Shown here piece by piece: positions 52,140 through 60,660 of a stretch of 64,000 nt of DNA; position 1 is the stretch's first letter; each line of letters begins with the position of its first letter. The DNA comes from an uncultured Bradyrhizobium sp. (GTDB lineage: Bacteria; Pseudomonadota; Alphaproteobacteria; Rhizobiales; Xanthobacteraceae). The position numbers and the translations under genes were made by a program. The DNA lies in assembly GCF_936928535.1 (NCBI RefSeq), contig NZ_CAKZHY010000096.1, positions 103,367 to 167,366 of the forward strand, given 5' to 3'. The notes under the pieces were generated by a model. The model ran no database searches. It worked only from the letters and a program-made list of their open reading frames with translations, and was not told the DNA's origin.

Positions 52140-53489
52140 TCAGTGATTGACACTACGCAACACGACGTCGACGGCCGTGCCGAGCTTGTCGACGATCTGA
52201 TCGATCTCATTTGCCGAAGCGATATAGGGCGGTGCCAGCAGCACATGGTCGCCACGGACGCCGTCCACGGCGCCGCCGCCGGGATAGCATCCGAGCCCGT
52301 TGGCGAAGGCTTCCGCCTTGATCTTCTGGTTGAGCTTGAGCGCCGGATCGAACGACGTACGGCTGGCGCGGTCGGCGACCAGCTCGATCGCCCAGAACAG
52401 GCCGCGGCCCCTGATGTCGCCGACATGGCGATGATTGCCGAAGCGCTCGGTGAGCCGCTGCTCGAGCTGCTTGCCGCGCTGCTTGACTTGCTCGAGCAGA
52501 TTGTCCTCGCGGATCACGTTCTGCACGGCAAGCGCTGCGGCGCAGGCGAGGGGATGCGCCAGATAGGTATGTCCATGCTGGAAAGCCCCGCTTCCCGCAC
52601 GAATGGTGTCGATGATCCCTCCACTCGCGAGCATCGCACCGATCGGCTGGTAGCCGCCACCGAGACCTTTTGCGATCGCCTGGATGTCGGGCGCGACGCC
52701 TTCCTGCTCCCAGGCATGCGTGGTGCCGGTGCGGCCCATGCCGCACATGACCTCGTCGAGAATGAGCAACGCGCCGTGCCGGTCGCAGATCTCGCGCATC
52801 GCCTTGAAGTAGCCGTCCGGCGCCGTCACCGCGCCGGCAGTGGCGCCGACAACGGGCTCGGCAAGGAATGCGGCAACCGTGTTGGGGCCAAGCCGCTGAA
52901 ACTCGGCTTCGAGCTCCGCGGCGAGGCGAGCCACGAATTGCGCATCGGATTCATCATCATGCTTCTCGTGATAGGCAAAGGCCGGCGTGACATGGCTGAA
53001 GGCGGCCGAGAGCAGCGGCGCGTAGGGCGCGCGGCGCCACGCATTGCCGCCGGCGGCGAGCGCGCCGAGCGTGTTGCCGTGATAGCTCTGCCGCCGCGCG
53101 ATGAAATGCTGCCGCTGCGGCTCACCGCGCTCGATGAAGTATTGCCGCGCGAGCTTGATGCTGGCCTCGATCGCCTCCGATCCGCCACTGACGAAATAGG
53201 CATAGGCGAGGCCACCGGGCTCATGGCCAACCAGCGTCTCGGCGAGCGCCTCGGCTGGTTCCGAGGAGAAGAAGGAGGTGTGCGCATAAGCCAGGGTCGA
53301 GGCCTGCTTCACTATTGCCGCGATCACGCGCGGATGCTGATGGCCGAGGCAGGACACTGCCGCGCCGCCCGAGGCGTCGATCACGCGCCGCCCGTCCTCG
53401 GCAAAGAGATAGACGCCTTCGCCACCGATTGCCTTGGGCGGCATCTCGCGCAGCGAGCGGTGCAGCACGCGGCTGGTGCGGGTGCTCAT
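52140..53489 (-). CDS. Class III pyridoxal-phosphate aminotransferase
   Basis: A 449-residue aminotransferase of the class III (omega-amino acid / acetylornithine) family. GGAAVSCLGHQHPRVIAAI (about 37-55), the substrate-side block RRQSYHGNTLGALAAGGN (about 132-149), LILDEVMCGMGRTGT (about 235-249, with the PLP-nitrogen Asp) and the Schiff-base Lys in IQAIAKGLGGGYQPIGAMLAS (about 263-283) are all intact. It sits between the RpiR-type regulator and the amino-acid binding protein on one strand, so it probably processes the imported amino compound. Donor not predictable. Confidence 0.9.
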   Translation of the reverse strand: MSTRTSRVLHRSLREMPPKAIGGEGVYLFAEDGRRVIDASGGAAVSCLGHQHPRVIAAIVKQASTLAYAHTSFFSSEPAEALAETLVGHEPGGLAYAYFVSGGSEAIEASIKLARQYFIERGEPQRQHFIARRQSYHGNTLGALAAGGNAWRRAPYAPLLSAAFSHVTPAFAYHEKHDDESDAQFVARLAAELEAEFQRLGPNTVAAFLAEPVVGATAGAVTAPDGYFKAMREICDRHGALLILDEVMCGMGRTGTTHAWEQEGVAPDIQAIAKGLGGGYQPIGAMLASGGIIDTIRAGSGAFQHGHTYLAHPLACAAALAVQNVIREDNLLEQVKQRGKQLEQRLTERFGNHRHVGDIRGRGLFWAIELVADRASRTSFDPALKLNQKIKAEAFANGLGCYPGGGAVDGVRGDHVLLAPPYIASANEIDQIVDKLGTAVDVVLRSVNH

Positions 53490-53492
53490 GGA

Positions 53493-54365
53493 TCAACCCT
53501 TCTCTGAGACATAGGTGGCGGCCGCAGCGAGCCGGGCCTCGGTATTTTCCAGGCGTTTCTTGGCGGCCGTGCCGCCGAGCGAGAACGTGACCGCGGCCAG
53601 CGATTGCGCAATCGCGAGCGCGCCGGTGAGGCTTGGGAAGAAGCCCGGCGAGGAAGCCGCCTCGAACAGCAGGACGTGGTCGGCGCCTTCGGCCATGGGC
53701 GCGGCCACGCTGTCCGCGATCGCGATCAGCGTCGCGCTGGCGTGATAGGCGGCCTGTGCAACGCGGACGCTGGCGTGGGTATAGGGACTGAAGCCGATCA
53801 CGATCACGGCCTCGCCGGGGCGGATAGCGCCGAGATCGAGATCGTCGGGGCCGGAGGCGCCGACGATCTGCACCTGTTCGGGACGGAACAGTCGGAGCTC
53901 GTAGTTGAGCAATTCCGCGACGCTGCGGCAGCTGCGATAACCGGCGATCCAGGTCCGCTTTGCATCATACAGCGCGCGGGCCGCATCCGCGATCGCGTGG
54001 GCGGAGATGCGCGGCAAGCCCGCGGCTTCGGCCTCGAGCTTGTCGGTGATGAGTGCGACATCGGCGTCGGGACCGTGGCGGCGGCTCTTGGCGCGGGCCG
54101 AGAAGGGCGAGGCCTGGGACGGCCGTCGCGCCTCGGTCAGCGCGGCGCGCAATTCGTCCCAACCGGAATAGCCGATTGCCTTGGCAAGCCGCGTAAACGC
54201 GGCGGGATCGGCGCCGGCCTCCGCCGCGAGATCCCGCATCGAGCGGGTGGTGGCGTCGTAATCATTGGCCGCGACGAAACGTCCAACCTCCTGCAGGCGC
54301 AGGGGGAGCGATGGCAACGCAATGCGCAGTTCGCTCAAAGGCGAGGATTTCGCTGATACGGCCAT
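53493..54365 (-). CDS. MurR/RpiR-family transcriptional regulator
   Basis: A 290-residue regulator with an N-terminal HTH_6 domain (LPLRLQEVGRFVAANDYDATTRSMRDLAAEAGADPAAFTRLAKAIGYSGWDELRAAL, about 20-75) and a C-terminal SIS domain (about 125-260: RTWIAGYRSCRSVAELLNYELRLF, GEAVIVIGFSPYTHASVRVA). SIS domains usually bind phosphosugars, but RpiR proteins beside amino-acid genes are common. No ribosome site is clear. It is divergent from the permease genes with a perfect inverted repeat nine bases from its start, suggesting autoregulation and control of both arms. Confidence 0.87.
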   Translation of the reverse strand: MAVSAKSSPLSELRIALPSLPLRLQEVGRFVAANDYDATTRSMRDLAAEAGADPAAFTRLAKAIGYSGWDELRAALTEARRPSQASPFSARAKSRRHGPDADVALITDKLEAEAAGLPRISAHAIADAARALYDAKRTWIAGYRSCRSVAELLNYELRLFRPEQVQIVGASGPDDLDLGAIRPGEAVIVIGFSPYTHASVRVAQAAYHASATLIAIADSVAAPMAEGADHVLLFEAASSPGFFPSLTGALAIAQSLAAVTFSLGGTAAKKRLENTEARLAAAATYVSEKG

Positions 54366-54373
54366 GAAACATT

Positions 54374-54402
54374 TGTTGCACGGATACTATTTTGGTGCAA
54401 CA
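54374..54402. promoter_or_regulatory. Inverted repeat operator in the RpiR-permease divergent promoter
   Basis: TGTTGCAC (54374-54381) and GTGCAACA (54395-54402) form a perfect 8-base inverted repeat with a 13-base AT-rich spacer. It lies 9 bases before the RpiR start and 51 bases before the permease start, a natural place for an RpiR operator. Confidence 0.7.
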
Positions 54403-54452
54403 GTTGATGCGCGCTGCCGGAAATCGCTGTTTTCAGGAAGGATTTTTGTGCT

Positions 54453-55640
54453 GTGACCTCAGATGATCCCAGGCCGCCGCCGCGCCGCGGCTTTTTCGGC
54501 GCGCTTGGGCCGAACGAGTTGAAGGGCCTGTTCTGGCAGGTGCTGGTGGTCGGCATTGCCGTCGCCGTCGTCGTCTTCCTCTGGTCCAACACCGTCACCA
54601 ACCTCACGGCCCGCCGCATCACGACCGGCTTTGCCTTTCTCGGCCGCGAGGCCAGCATGCCGATTGCCGACAGCCTGCTCGCCTATAACCCGAGGGACAG
54701 CTACCTCTGGGCCTTCGTCGTCGGCGTTGCCAACACCCTGCGCGTCGCGGTGATCGGCATCGTGCTTGCGACCATTCTGGGGACGCTGATCGGCGTCTCG
54801 AGGCTGTCGGCGAACTGGCTGCTGTCGCGGCTTGCAGCCGTCTATGTCGAAGTCCTGCGCGACATCCCGCTGCTGCTTCAGCTGCTGTTCTGGTACGTTA
54901 TGATGCAGGCGTTGCCAGCGGCGCGCGCGGCGTGGCGGCCGGTCGAAGGTGTGTTCCTGTCCAATCGCGGCCTGATCCTGCCGGCGATCCCAATCGGCGT
55001 GACGCAGCTCTGGGTGCTCGGCACGGCCGTGCTTGGCTTCGTTGCATTCCTTGTCATCAGGCGATGGCTGGTCAGCCAGCAGATGCGTGATGGCAAGCCG
55101 CGGCCGGCGTGGCCCTTCGCGCTCGGTCTGATTGTCGTGCTGCCAGCAGCGGTGTCGCTACTGCTCGACGTGTCCTGGACGATCGAATGGCCTCAGTTGC
55201 GCGGCTTCAACTTCGTCGGGGGGCTGACGTTGGCGCCGGAATATTTCGCGCTGCTGGTCGCGCTCGTCACCTACACCTCGGCCTTCATCGCCGAGATCGT
55301 GCGCAGCGGCATCCAGTCGGTGCCGCGCGGGCAGTGGGATGCCGCCAGTGCGCTCGGCCTGCGCCGCAGCTTTATGCTGCGGCAGATCATCCTGCCGCAG
55401 GCCTTGCGCGTGATCGTGCCGCCGATGACGAGCCAGTATCTCAATTTGACCAAGAACTCTTCGCTCTCGGTCGCGATCGGCTACCAGGACGTGGTCTCGG
55501 TCGCCAACACCACGCTGAACCAGACCGGTCAGGCAATCGAGGTGATCTCGCTGATCATGGCGGTCTTCCTCACCATCAGCCTTGGCATCAGCTTCTTCAT
55601 GAACTGGTACAATGCGCGCCTCGCGCTGGCGGAGCGCTGA
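54453..55640 (+). CDS. Polar amino-acid ABC permease (AapQ-like)
   Basis: A 395-residue inner-membrane permease of the HisMQ class, long form as in AapQ/BztB. GTG start follows GGAAGGAT. A first helix at about 28-48 is followed by YLWAFVVGVANTLRVAVIGIVLATILGTLIGVSRLS (about 90-125) and, after a large insert, the C-terminal transport domain with EIVRSGIQSVPRGQWDAASALGLRRSFMLRQIILPQALR (about 284-322), the EAA loop. Pairs with the AapM-like protein starting two bases after its stop. Confidence 0.92.
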   Translation: MTSDDPRPPPRRGFFGALGPNELKGLFWQVLVVGIAVAVVVFLWSNTVTNLTARRITTGFAFLGREASMPIADSLLAYNPRDSYLWAFVVGVANTLRVAVIGIVLATILGTLIGVSRLSANWLLSRLAAVYVEVLRDIPLLLQLLFWYVMMQALPAARAAWRPVEGVFLSNRGLILPAIPIGVTQLWVLGTAVLGFVAFLVIRRWLVSQQMRDGKPRPAWPFALGLIVVLPAAVSLLLDVSWTIEWPQLRGFNFVGGLTLAPEYFALLVALVTYTSAFIAEIVRSGIQSVPRGQWDAASALGLRRSFMLRQIILPQALRVIVPPMTSQYLNLTKNSSLSVAIGYQDVVSVANTTLNQTGQAIEVISLIMAVFLTISLGISFFMNWYNARLALAER

Positions 55641-55642
55641 GC

Positions 55643-56749
55643 ATGACCGCGATCACCGACATGCCCGACCTGCCGCGTGCCAGCCGCCGTCCGCAAATCG
55701 GCAACCCGGTGCTGCGCTGGCTCCGCACCAACCTGTTCTCGTCGATTCCCAACGGCATCCTGACAATCGTCCTGCTGGCGGTGCTGGCCAAGGGCGTGAT
55801 CGGCTTCGTGCAATGGGGCATTGCCAACGCGGTCTGGCTCACGCCGGCCAATGATTCCAGCGCTTGCAAGGCGGTGCGCGGCCTGGGTGCCTGCTGGGCG
55901 ATCATCCCGGAGAAGTATCGCTTCATCCTGTTCGGGACCTATCCCTTCGACGAGCAATGGCGTCCGGCGCTGGCGGTGCTGCTGTTCATCACGCTGTACT
56001 CTCTCTCGACCCGCCGCGCGCTGTGGCGACGCGAGCTCGCCTTCCTCTGGATCGGCGCGCTCGCGCTGATCAGCGTGCTGATGTGGGGTGGCGTGTTCGG
56101 CCTGTCGTTCGTCTCGCAGGACCGTTGGGGCGGCCTGCCTGTGACGCTGATCCTGGCGACATTCGGACTGGCATTCGGGTTTCCGCTCGGCATTTTGGTC
56201 GCGCTCGGCCGGCGCTCGAAGCTGCCGGCGATCCGCTCGCTGTCGGTGCTCTATGTCGAATTGATCCGCGGCGTGCCGTTGGTCAGCCTGCTGTTTATGG
56301 CGAGCGTGATGTTTCCGCTGTTCATGCCCGCGGGATTCAACATCGACAAGCTGCTGCGCGCGCAGATCGCGATCATCCTGTTCGCGGGCGCTTATCTTGC
56401 CGAAGTGATCCGTGGCGGTCTCCAGGCCGTGCCGCGCGGGCAGTATGAGGCCGCCGACGCGCTCGGGCTGTCCTATTGGCGCAAGCACCGGCTGGTGGTG
56501 TTGCCGCAGGCGATCCGTCACGTGATCCCGCCGCTGGTCAACACCTTCATCGCGTTCTTCAAGGACACCAGCCTGGTGCTGATCATCGGCATCTTCGACC
56601 TCTTGACCACGGCCAAGACCGCGATCATCGATCCGGCCTGGCAGCAGTTTTCGGTCGAGGTCTATATCTTCGTCGCCGCGATCTATTTCGTCTTCTGCTT
56701 CGCGATGTCGCGCTACAGCCGCAGCCTGGAGGCGACGAGCGGGAGGTGA
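55643..56749 (+). CDS. Polar amino-acid ABC permease (AapM-like)
   Basis: A 368-residue inner-membrane permease. ATG at 55643 follows GGAGCGCTGAG within the end of the upstream gene; the open frame extends far upstream only as shadow of that gene. The transport domain runs from about 165 (LPVTLILATFGLAFGFPLGILVALGRRS) and carries EVIRGGLQAVPRGQYEAADALGLSYWRKHRLVVLPQAIRHV (about 253-293). FFKDTSLVLIIGIFDLL is typical of AapM. The usual next gene, the ATPase AapP, is missing; a repeat and the convergent amidase follow. Confidence 0.92.
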   Translation: MTAITDMPDLPRASRRPQIGNPVLRWLRTNLFSSIPNGILTIVLLAVLAKGVIGFVQWGIANAVWLTPANDSSACKAVRGLGACWAIIPEKYRFILFGTYPFDEQWRPALAVLLFITLYSLSTRRALWRRELAFLWIGALALISVLMWGGVFGLSFVSQDRWGGLPVTLILATFGLAFGFPLGILVALGRRSKLPAIRSLSVLYVELIRGVPLVSLLFMASVMFPLFMPAGFNIDKLLRAQIAIILFAGAYLAEVIRGGLQAVPRGQYEAADALGLSYWRKHRLVVLPQAIRHVIPPLVNTFIAFFKDTSLVLIIGIFDLLTTAKTAIIDPAWQQFSVEVYIFVAAIYFVFCFAMSRYSRSLEATSGR

Positions 56750-56760
56750 TCTTTCTTAAT

Positions 56761-56891
56761 CTCGCCCCGCTTGCGGGGAGAGCTCGACACGCGAAGCGTG
56801 GCGGGTGAGGGGGTACAGGTCCGTCGGGAATCTCGCGTGGGGAGAGAGGCCCCTCACCCCAGCCCTCTCCCCGCAAGAGCGGGGCGAGGGA
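56761..56891. repeat. Palindromic repeat, family C
   Basis: CTCGCCCCGCTTGCGGGGAGAGC, GGGTGAGGGGGTACAGG, CCCCTCACCCCAGCCCTCTCC and CCGCAAGAGCGGGGCGAGGG: a close copy of the 29376 element, here between the AapM-like gene and the convergent amidase, where its hairpins could end both transcripts. Confidence 0.8.
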
Positions 56892-56912
56892 GCGCACCGA
56901 GTGCGCGACGCC

Positions 56913-58331
56913 CTACGCCTTCACCTTGGGATCAATCGGCGTCTGTCCGCGCAGGCCCAGAATATCCTCAAGCACCTTGGCGCCGGCGATCACCTGCGCA
57001 TCGGCGCGCGGGGCGCCGACGACCTGCACACCCACCGGCAAGCCAGAGGCGGTGAAGCCGCAAGGCAGCGATAGCGACGGGCAGCAGGCCAGCGTGATGG
57101 CGTAGACGATGCCGAGCCATTCGACGTAATTGTCGAACCGCTTGCCGGCGCATTCGGCGACATAGCGATTCTCGATCGGGAAGGGCGGCACGATCGTGGT
57201 CGGCGTCAACAGCAGGTCGTACGTCTTGAAGAACTCGATGGCGCGCGCGGTCATGCCGACACGCTGCGCTTCGGCGCGTGCGAGCTGATCGACCGTCAGC
57301 TTGAGGCCTTCCTCGATGTTCCAGATCACCTCGGGCTTGAGCAGGTCGCGCTTGGTGCGCAGCAGGTTGGCCTTGGTGATCGCGAAGTCGAAGGCGCGCA
57401 GCACATGGAAGCACTCATGCGCCTCGCGCCAATCCGGATGCGCCTCCTCGACGATCGCGCCGGCCTCCGCGAAACGTTCGGCGGCCTTCTGCGTGATTGC
57501 CTTCACTTCGGGATCGACCGGGGTGATGCCGAGATTGGGCGAATAGGCGATGCGCTTCGGCTTCCTGCTTGATTGTGCCGCCGACAGGAACGAGGTCGCA
57601 GGCGTCGGCAGCGACAGCGGATCCTCCGCATGGTCGCCGCTCATGGCGTCCAGCAGCAGCGCGAGATCCTCGACATTGCGGGCCATCGGGCCGACGACGC
57701 CGAGATTGCGATCGATGCCCGACTTGGGCGTATGCGCGACGCGGCCGATGCTCGGCCGCATGCCGACCACGCCGCAGAAGGAAGCGGGGCTGCGTAAGGA
57801 ACCGCCCATGTCGGAGCCCTGGGCGAGCCAGGCCATGCCGGTCGCAAGCGCCACCGCGGCGCCGCCAGACGAGCCGGCCGCCGACTTCGAAACATCCCAG
57901 GGATTGAGCGTCGCACCGAACACCTCGTTGAAGGTGTTGGCACCGGCGCCGAATTCCGGCGTGTTGGATTTGGCATAGACCACCGCGCCATTGGCTTCGA
58001 GATTCTCGACCATGAGGTCTGAGGTCGCGGGGATATTGTCCTTGAAGATCGGCGAGCCCTGGGTGTTCAGCACGCCTGCGACATCAGTCAGATCCTTGAT
58101 CGGCACCGGCAGGCCGGCAAGCAGCCCGCGCGCGCCGGCCGGCTTCTGCATCAGCGCTCTTGCGTGGGTCCGCGCGCGATCGAAGCACAGGGTGGGGAGC
58201 GCATTGACCTTGCCGTCGACCTCCTTGACGCGCTTCTCCACCACGTCAAGCAGCTCGAGTGGAGAGACATCGCCTGAGCGCAGCTTATCGACGACAGTGC
58301 AGGCGGTTTCGCGGATCAGGTCTTGAGACAA
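56913..58331 (-). CDS. Amidase signature-family amidohydrolase
   Basis: A 472-residue amidase. The Ser-cisSer-Lys triad is Lys79 (PVPIKD), Ser155 (AGSSGG) and nucleophile Ser178 (GSDMGGS). FGATLNPWDVSKSAAGSSGGAAVALATGMA (about 138-166) is the signature segment. Such enzymes hydrolyse aliphatic or aromatic amides, or act on aminoacyl amides; as a single gene without GatB or GatC it is not the tRNA amidotransferase. No signal peptide. It lies 118 bases after the SDR-like gene on the same strand, with a repeat between. Substrate unknown. Confidence 0.9.
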   Translation of the reverse strand: MSQDLIRETACTVVDKLRSGDVSPLELLDVVEKRVKEVDGKVNALPTLCFDRARTHARALMQKPAGARGLLAGLPVPIKDLTDVAGVLNTQGSPIFKDNIPATSDLMVENLEANGAVVYAKSNTPEFGAGANTFNEVFGATLNPWDVSKSAAGSSGGAAVALATGMAWLAQGSDMGGSLRSPASFCGVVGMRPSIGRVAHTPKSGIDRNLGVVGPMARNVEDLALLLDAMSGDHAEDPLSLPTPATSFLSAAQSSRKPKRIAYSPNLGITPVDPEVKAITQKAAERFAEAGAIVEEAHPDWREAHECFHVLRAFDFAITKANLLRTKRDLLKPEVIWNIEEGLKLTVDQLARAEAQRVGMTARAIEFFKTYDLLLTPTTIVPPFPIENRYVAECAGKRFDNYVEWLGIVYAITLACCPSLSLPCGFTASGLPVGVQVVGAPRADAQVIAGAKVLEDILGLRGQTPIDPKVKA

Positions 58332-58358
58332 TTAATTTACTCCCGTGCTAATCGTGTT

Positions 58359-58439
58359 CGTCATTGCGAGCGCAGCGAAGCAATCCAGTCTGTCACTGCG
58401 AATGCATTCCTGGATTGCTTCGCTGCGCTCGCAATGACG
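58359..58439. repeat. Palindromic repeat, family B
   Basis: CGTCATTGCGAGCGCAGCGAAGCAATCCAG and CTGGATTGCTTCGCTGCGCTCGCAATGACG are near-perfect inverted arms around TCTGTCACTGCGAATGCATTC. Located between the amidase and SDR-like genes. Confidence 0.85.
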
Positions 58440-58449
58440 TGAATAGAAT

Positions 58450-59226
58450 CTAACCCCAGCCGGCGCTGATGCCGCCGTCGACCGTATAGATCACGCCCGA
58501 CGTATAGCCCGCGCGATCCGACGCCAGGAACGCCATGAGGTCGCCGATCTCGCGCGCATGCGCAGGCCGGCCGAGTGGCAGGCCCTTCTGGAATTCCTTG
58601 TAACGATTCTCATCGCCGAACTGGTGCTTGGCCCGTGTCTTCAGCAGGGTGACGTGGCGGTCGGTGCCGACGGGGCCCGGGTTGATGCCGACCACGCGGA
58701 TATTGTCGGCAAGGCTCTTGCCTCCGAGCGCGCGGGTAAAGGCCATCAGCGCGGCATTGCCGGCGCTGCCGCAGATGTAATTGGCGTCGAACTTCTCGCC
58801 GGCCGCACCGATGTCGTTGACGATGACGCCGCCGCCTCTGGCTTTCATCTGCGCGTAGACCTGCCGCGTCAGGTTGATATAGCCGAACACTTTCAATTCC
58901 CAGGCGTGGCGCCATGTGGCTTCGTCGATCTTGTCGATGGAGCCGCCGGGGATATCGCCGGCATTGTTGACGAGCACGTCGATGTCGGCGGCGTCCTTGG
59001 CGAGCCGGGCGACGTCCTCGGCCTTGCGCAGATCCACGACGCTGGTCGTGGCGTCGATCTGATGCGCGGAGCGCAGGCGGTCGGCCAGCGCCTTGAGCTG
59101 ATCGGCGCTGCGGGCAGCGAGCAGGAGGTTTGCGCCTTCCTCGGCAAACGCCTCGGCGGCGGCGGCGCCAATGCCCTTGGACGCGCCGGTGATCAGGACG
59201 CGCTTGCCACGCAGATGCAGATCCAT
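58450..59226 (-). CDS. SDR-fold protein lacking the canonical catalytic Tyr-Lys
   Basis: A 258-residue short-chain dehydrogenase/reductase. The cofactor loop TGASKGIG (about 14-21), VLVNNAGDIPGG (about 84-95) and the C-terminal LMAFLASDRAGYTSGVIYTVDGG are classical. At the active site, where most SDRs have Ser then Tyr-x3-Lys, this protein reads VNDIGAAGEKFDANYICGSAGNAALMAFTRA: Y-S-A-S-K is replaced by G-S-A-G-N, and the Ser of the NxSS segment by Gly. It may be a non-redox or alternative-mechanism SDR. Divergent from the tartrate dehydrogenase-type gene with a repeated operator between. Confidence 0.85.
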   Translation of the reverse strand: MDLHLRGKRVLITGASKGIGAAAAEAFAEEGANLLLAARSADQLKALADRLRSAHQIDATTSVVDLRKAEDVARLAKDAADIDVLVNNAGDIPGGSIDKIDEATWRHAWELKVFGYINLTRQVYAQMKARGGGVIVNDIGAAGEKFDANYICGSAGNAALMAFTRALGGKSLADNIRVVGINPGPVGTDRHVTLLKTRAKHQFGDENRYKEFQKGLPLGRPAHAREIGDLMAFLASDRAGYTSGVIYTVDGGISAGWG

Positions 59227-59290
59227 GAGGGGTACTCGCGGAAGAGGAACAAGGATGAAATCAGTAGGCGCTCGTTTGCGCCATGGTCAA

Positions 59291-59339
59291 CATTGCAGTG
59301 CAGCGTTGCACTGCTGCCGACTTTGGTCCATTGCAGTGC
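59291..59339. promoter_or_regulatory. Operator-like repeats between the SDR-fold and tartrate dehydrogenase-type genes
   Basis: CATTGCAGTGC occurs at 59291-59301 and again at 59329-59339. Within the first copy GCAGTGCA (59295-59302) and TGCACTGC (59307-59314) are perfect inverted arms with a 4-base spacer. Three half-sites in a 157-base divergent promoter indicate a regulator binding site; the regulator is not identified in the window. Confidence 0.6.
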
Positions 59340-59382
59340 GGTCAAAAGGCGGCGCCTGCAGGACCAACCAAGGACGTTCTCG

Positions 59383-60456
59383 ATGAGCAAGAAGCAATAC
59401 CGGATCGCAGTCATTCCCGGCGACGGCATCGGCAAGGAAGTGATGCCCGAGGGCCTGCGCGTTCTGGAGGCCGCGGCCAAGAAGCACGGCGTGTCGCTGC
59501 ATTTCGATCACTACGACTTCTCGTCTTACGACTATTACGAGAAGCACGGCCAGATGATGCCCGATGACTGGAAAGAAAAGATCGGCAAGCACGACGCGAT
59601 CTATTTCGGCGCGGTGGGCTGGCCGGCCAAGATTCCGGATCACGTCTCGCTGTGGGGTTCGCTGATCAAGTTTCGCCGCGAGTTCGACCAGTATGTGAAT
59701 TTGCGCCCGGTGCGGTTGATGCCCGGCGTGCCGTCGCCGCTGGCCGGCCGCAAGCCCGGCGATATCGATTTCTGGGTGGTGCGCGAGAACACCGAGGGCG
59801 AATATTCCTCCGTCGGCGGCCGCATGTTCCCGGACACCGACCGCGAGTTTGTCACGCAGCAGACGGTGATGACCCGTACCGGCGTTGACCGCATCCTGAA
59901 ATTCGCCTTCGAGCTCGCGCAGTCGCGGCCGAAGAAGCATCTGACCTCGGCGACCAAGTCGAACGGCATCTCCATCACCATGCCCTATTGGGACGAGCGC
60001 GTGGAGGCGATGGCCAAGAGATTTCCGGGCGTGAAGTGGGACAAGTACCACATCGACATTCTCACCGCGAACTTCGTGCTGCATCCGGACTGGTTCGACG
60101 TCGTGGTCGGCTCCAACCTGTTCGGCGACATCCTCTCCGACCTCGGCCCGGCCTGCACCGGCACCATCGGCATCGCGCCGTCTGGCAACATCAATCCCGA
60201 GGGCGATTTCCCCTCGGTGTTCGAGCCGGTGCACGGCTCGGCGCCTGACATCGCAGGGCAGGGCATCGCCAACCCGATCGGCATGATCTGGTCGGGCGCG
60301 ATGATGTTCGAGCATCTCGGCGAGAAGGAAGCCGGCAAGTCGATCGTCGAGGCGATCGAGCGTACGCTGGCGGAGCGTACGTTGCGCACCAAGGATCTCG
60401 GTGGCAACGCCGACACGACGGCTTGCGGCAAGGCCGTTGCGGACATGGTGGACTAA
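59383..60456 (+). CDS. Tartrate dehydrogenase/decarboxylase-type enzyme (isocitrate/isopropylmalate dehydrogenase family)
   Basis: A 357-residue NAD-dependent beta-decarboxylating dehydrogenase. It starts MSKKQYRIAVIPGDGIGKEVMPEG after AAGGAC; the frame extends upstream only as shadow. VNLRPVRLMPGVPSPL (about 105-120), WVVRENTEGEYSSVGG (about 129-144), TSATKSNGISITMPYWDE (about 187-204) and NLFGDILSDLGPACTGTIGIAPSGNINPEG (about 246-275) fit tartrate/D-malate dehydrogenases rather than LeuB or Icd. Converts tartrate or D-malate; which one is not readable. Confidence 0.9.
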   Translation: MSKKQYRIAVIPGDGIGKEVMPEGLRVLEAAAKKHGVSLHFDHYDFSSYDYYEKHGQMMPDDWKEKIGKHDAIYFGAVGWPAKIPDHVSLWGSLIKFRREFDQYVNLRPVRLMPGVPSPLAGRKPGDIDFWVVRENTEGEYSSVGGRMFPDTDREFVTQQTVMTRTGVDRILKFAFELAQSRPKKHLTSATKSNGISITMPYWDERVEAMAKRFPGVKWDKYHIDILTANFVLHPDWFDVVVGSNLFGDILSDLGPACTGTIGIAPSGNINPEGDFPSVFEPVHGSAPDIAGQGIANPIGMIWSGAMMFEHLGEKEAGKSIVEAIERTLAERTLRTKDLGGNADTTACGKAVADMVD

Positions 60457-60478
60457 GGCGAGCCCGCGCAACAGACTC

Positions 60479-60637
60479 CGGTGTCGTCCCGGCCTAGTGC
60501 GCAATTGCGCACGGGAGCCGGGACCCAAACGTCGCAGCCGTTGTTGTTGCGCGAGAAGGTCATTGCCTGTCTTCGCCAAACGCCTGCTGCGGCGTATGGG
60601 TCCCGGATCAGCGCTTCGCTTGTCCGGGACGACACCG
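60479..60637. repeat. Palindromic repeat, family E
   Basis: Outer arms GGTGTCGTCCCGG (60480-60492) and CCGGGACGACACC (60624-60636) are perfect inverted copies. Inside are GTGCGCAATTGCGCAC and GAGCCGGGACCCA facing TGGGTCCCGGATC. It fills the gap between two convergent genes and may end both transcripts. Related to the element at 50985. Confidence 0.8.
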
Positions 60638-60660
60638 TTTGTGATTGCTTCGTGCCGAGA

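Noticed and set aside
52140..53507. Plus-strand 612-codon frame opposite the aminotransferase
   Set aside because: It is antisense to intact class III aminotransferase motifs and has no recognisable protein features.
55109..55642. Upstream in-frame extension of the AapM-like permease
   Set aside because: It is an out-of-frame shadow of the AapQ-like gene; the real start at 55643 directly follows that gene's stop.
58558..59382. Open frame extending the tartrate dehydrogenase-type gene far upstream
   Set aside because: It lies antisense to the SDR-fold gene. The family N-terminus (YRIAVIPGDGIG) and a ribosome site fix the start at 59383.
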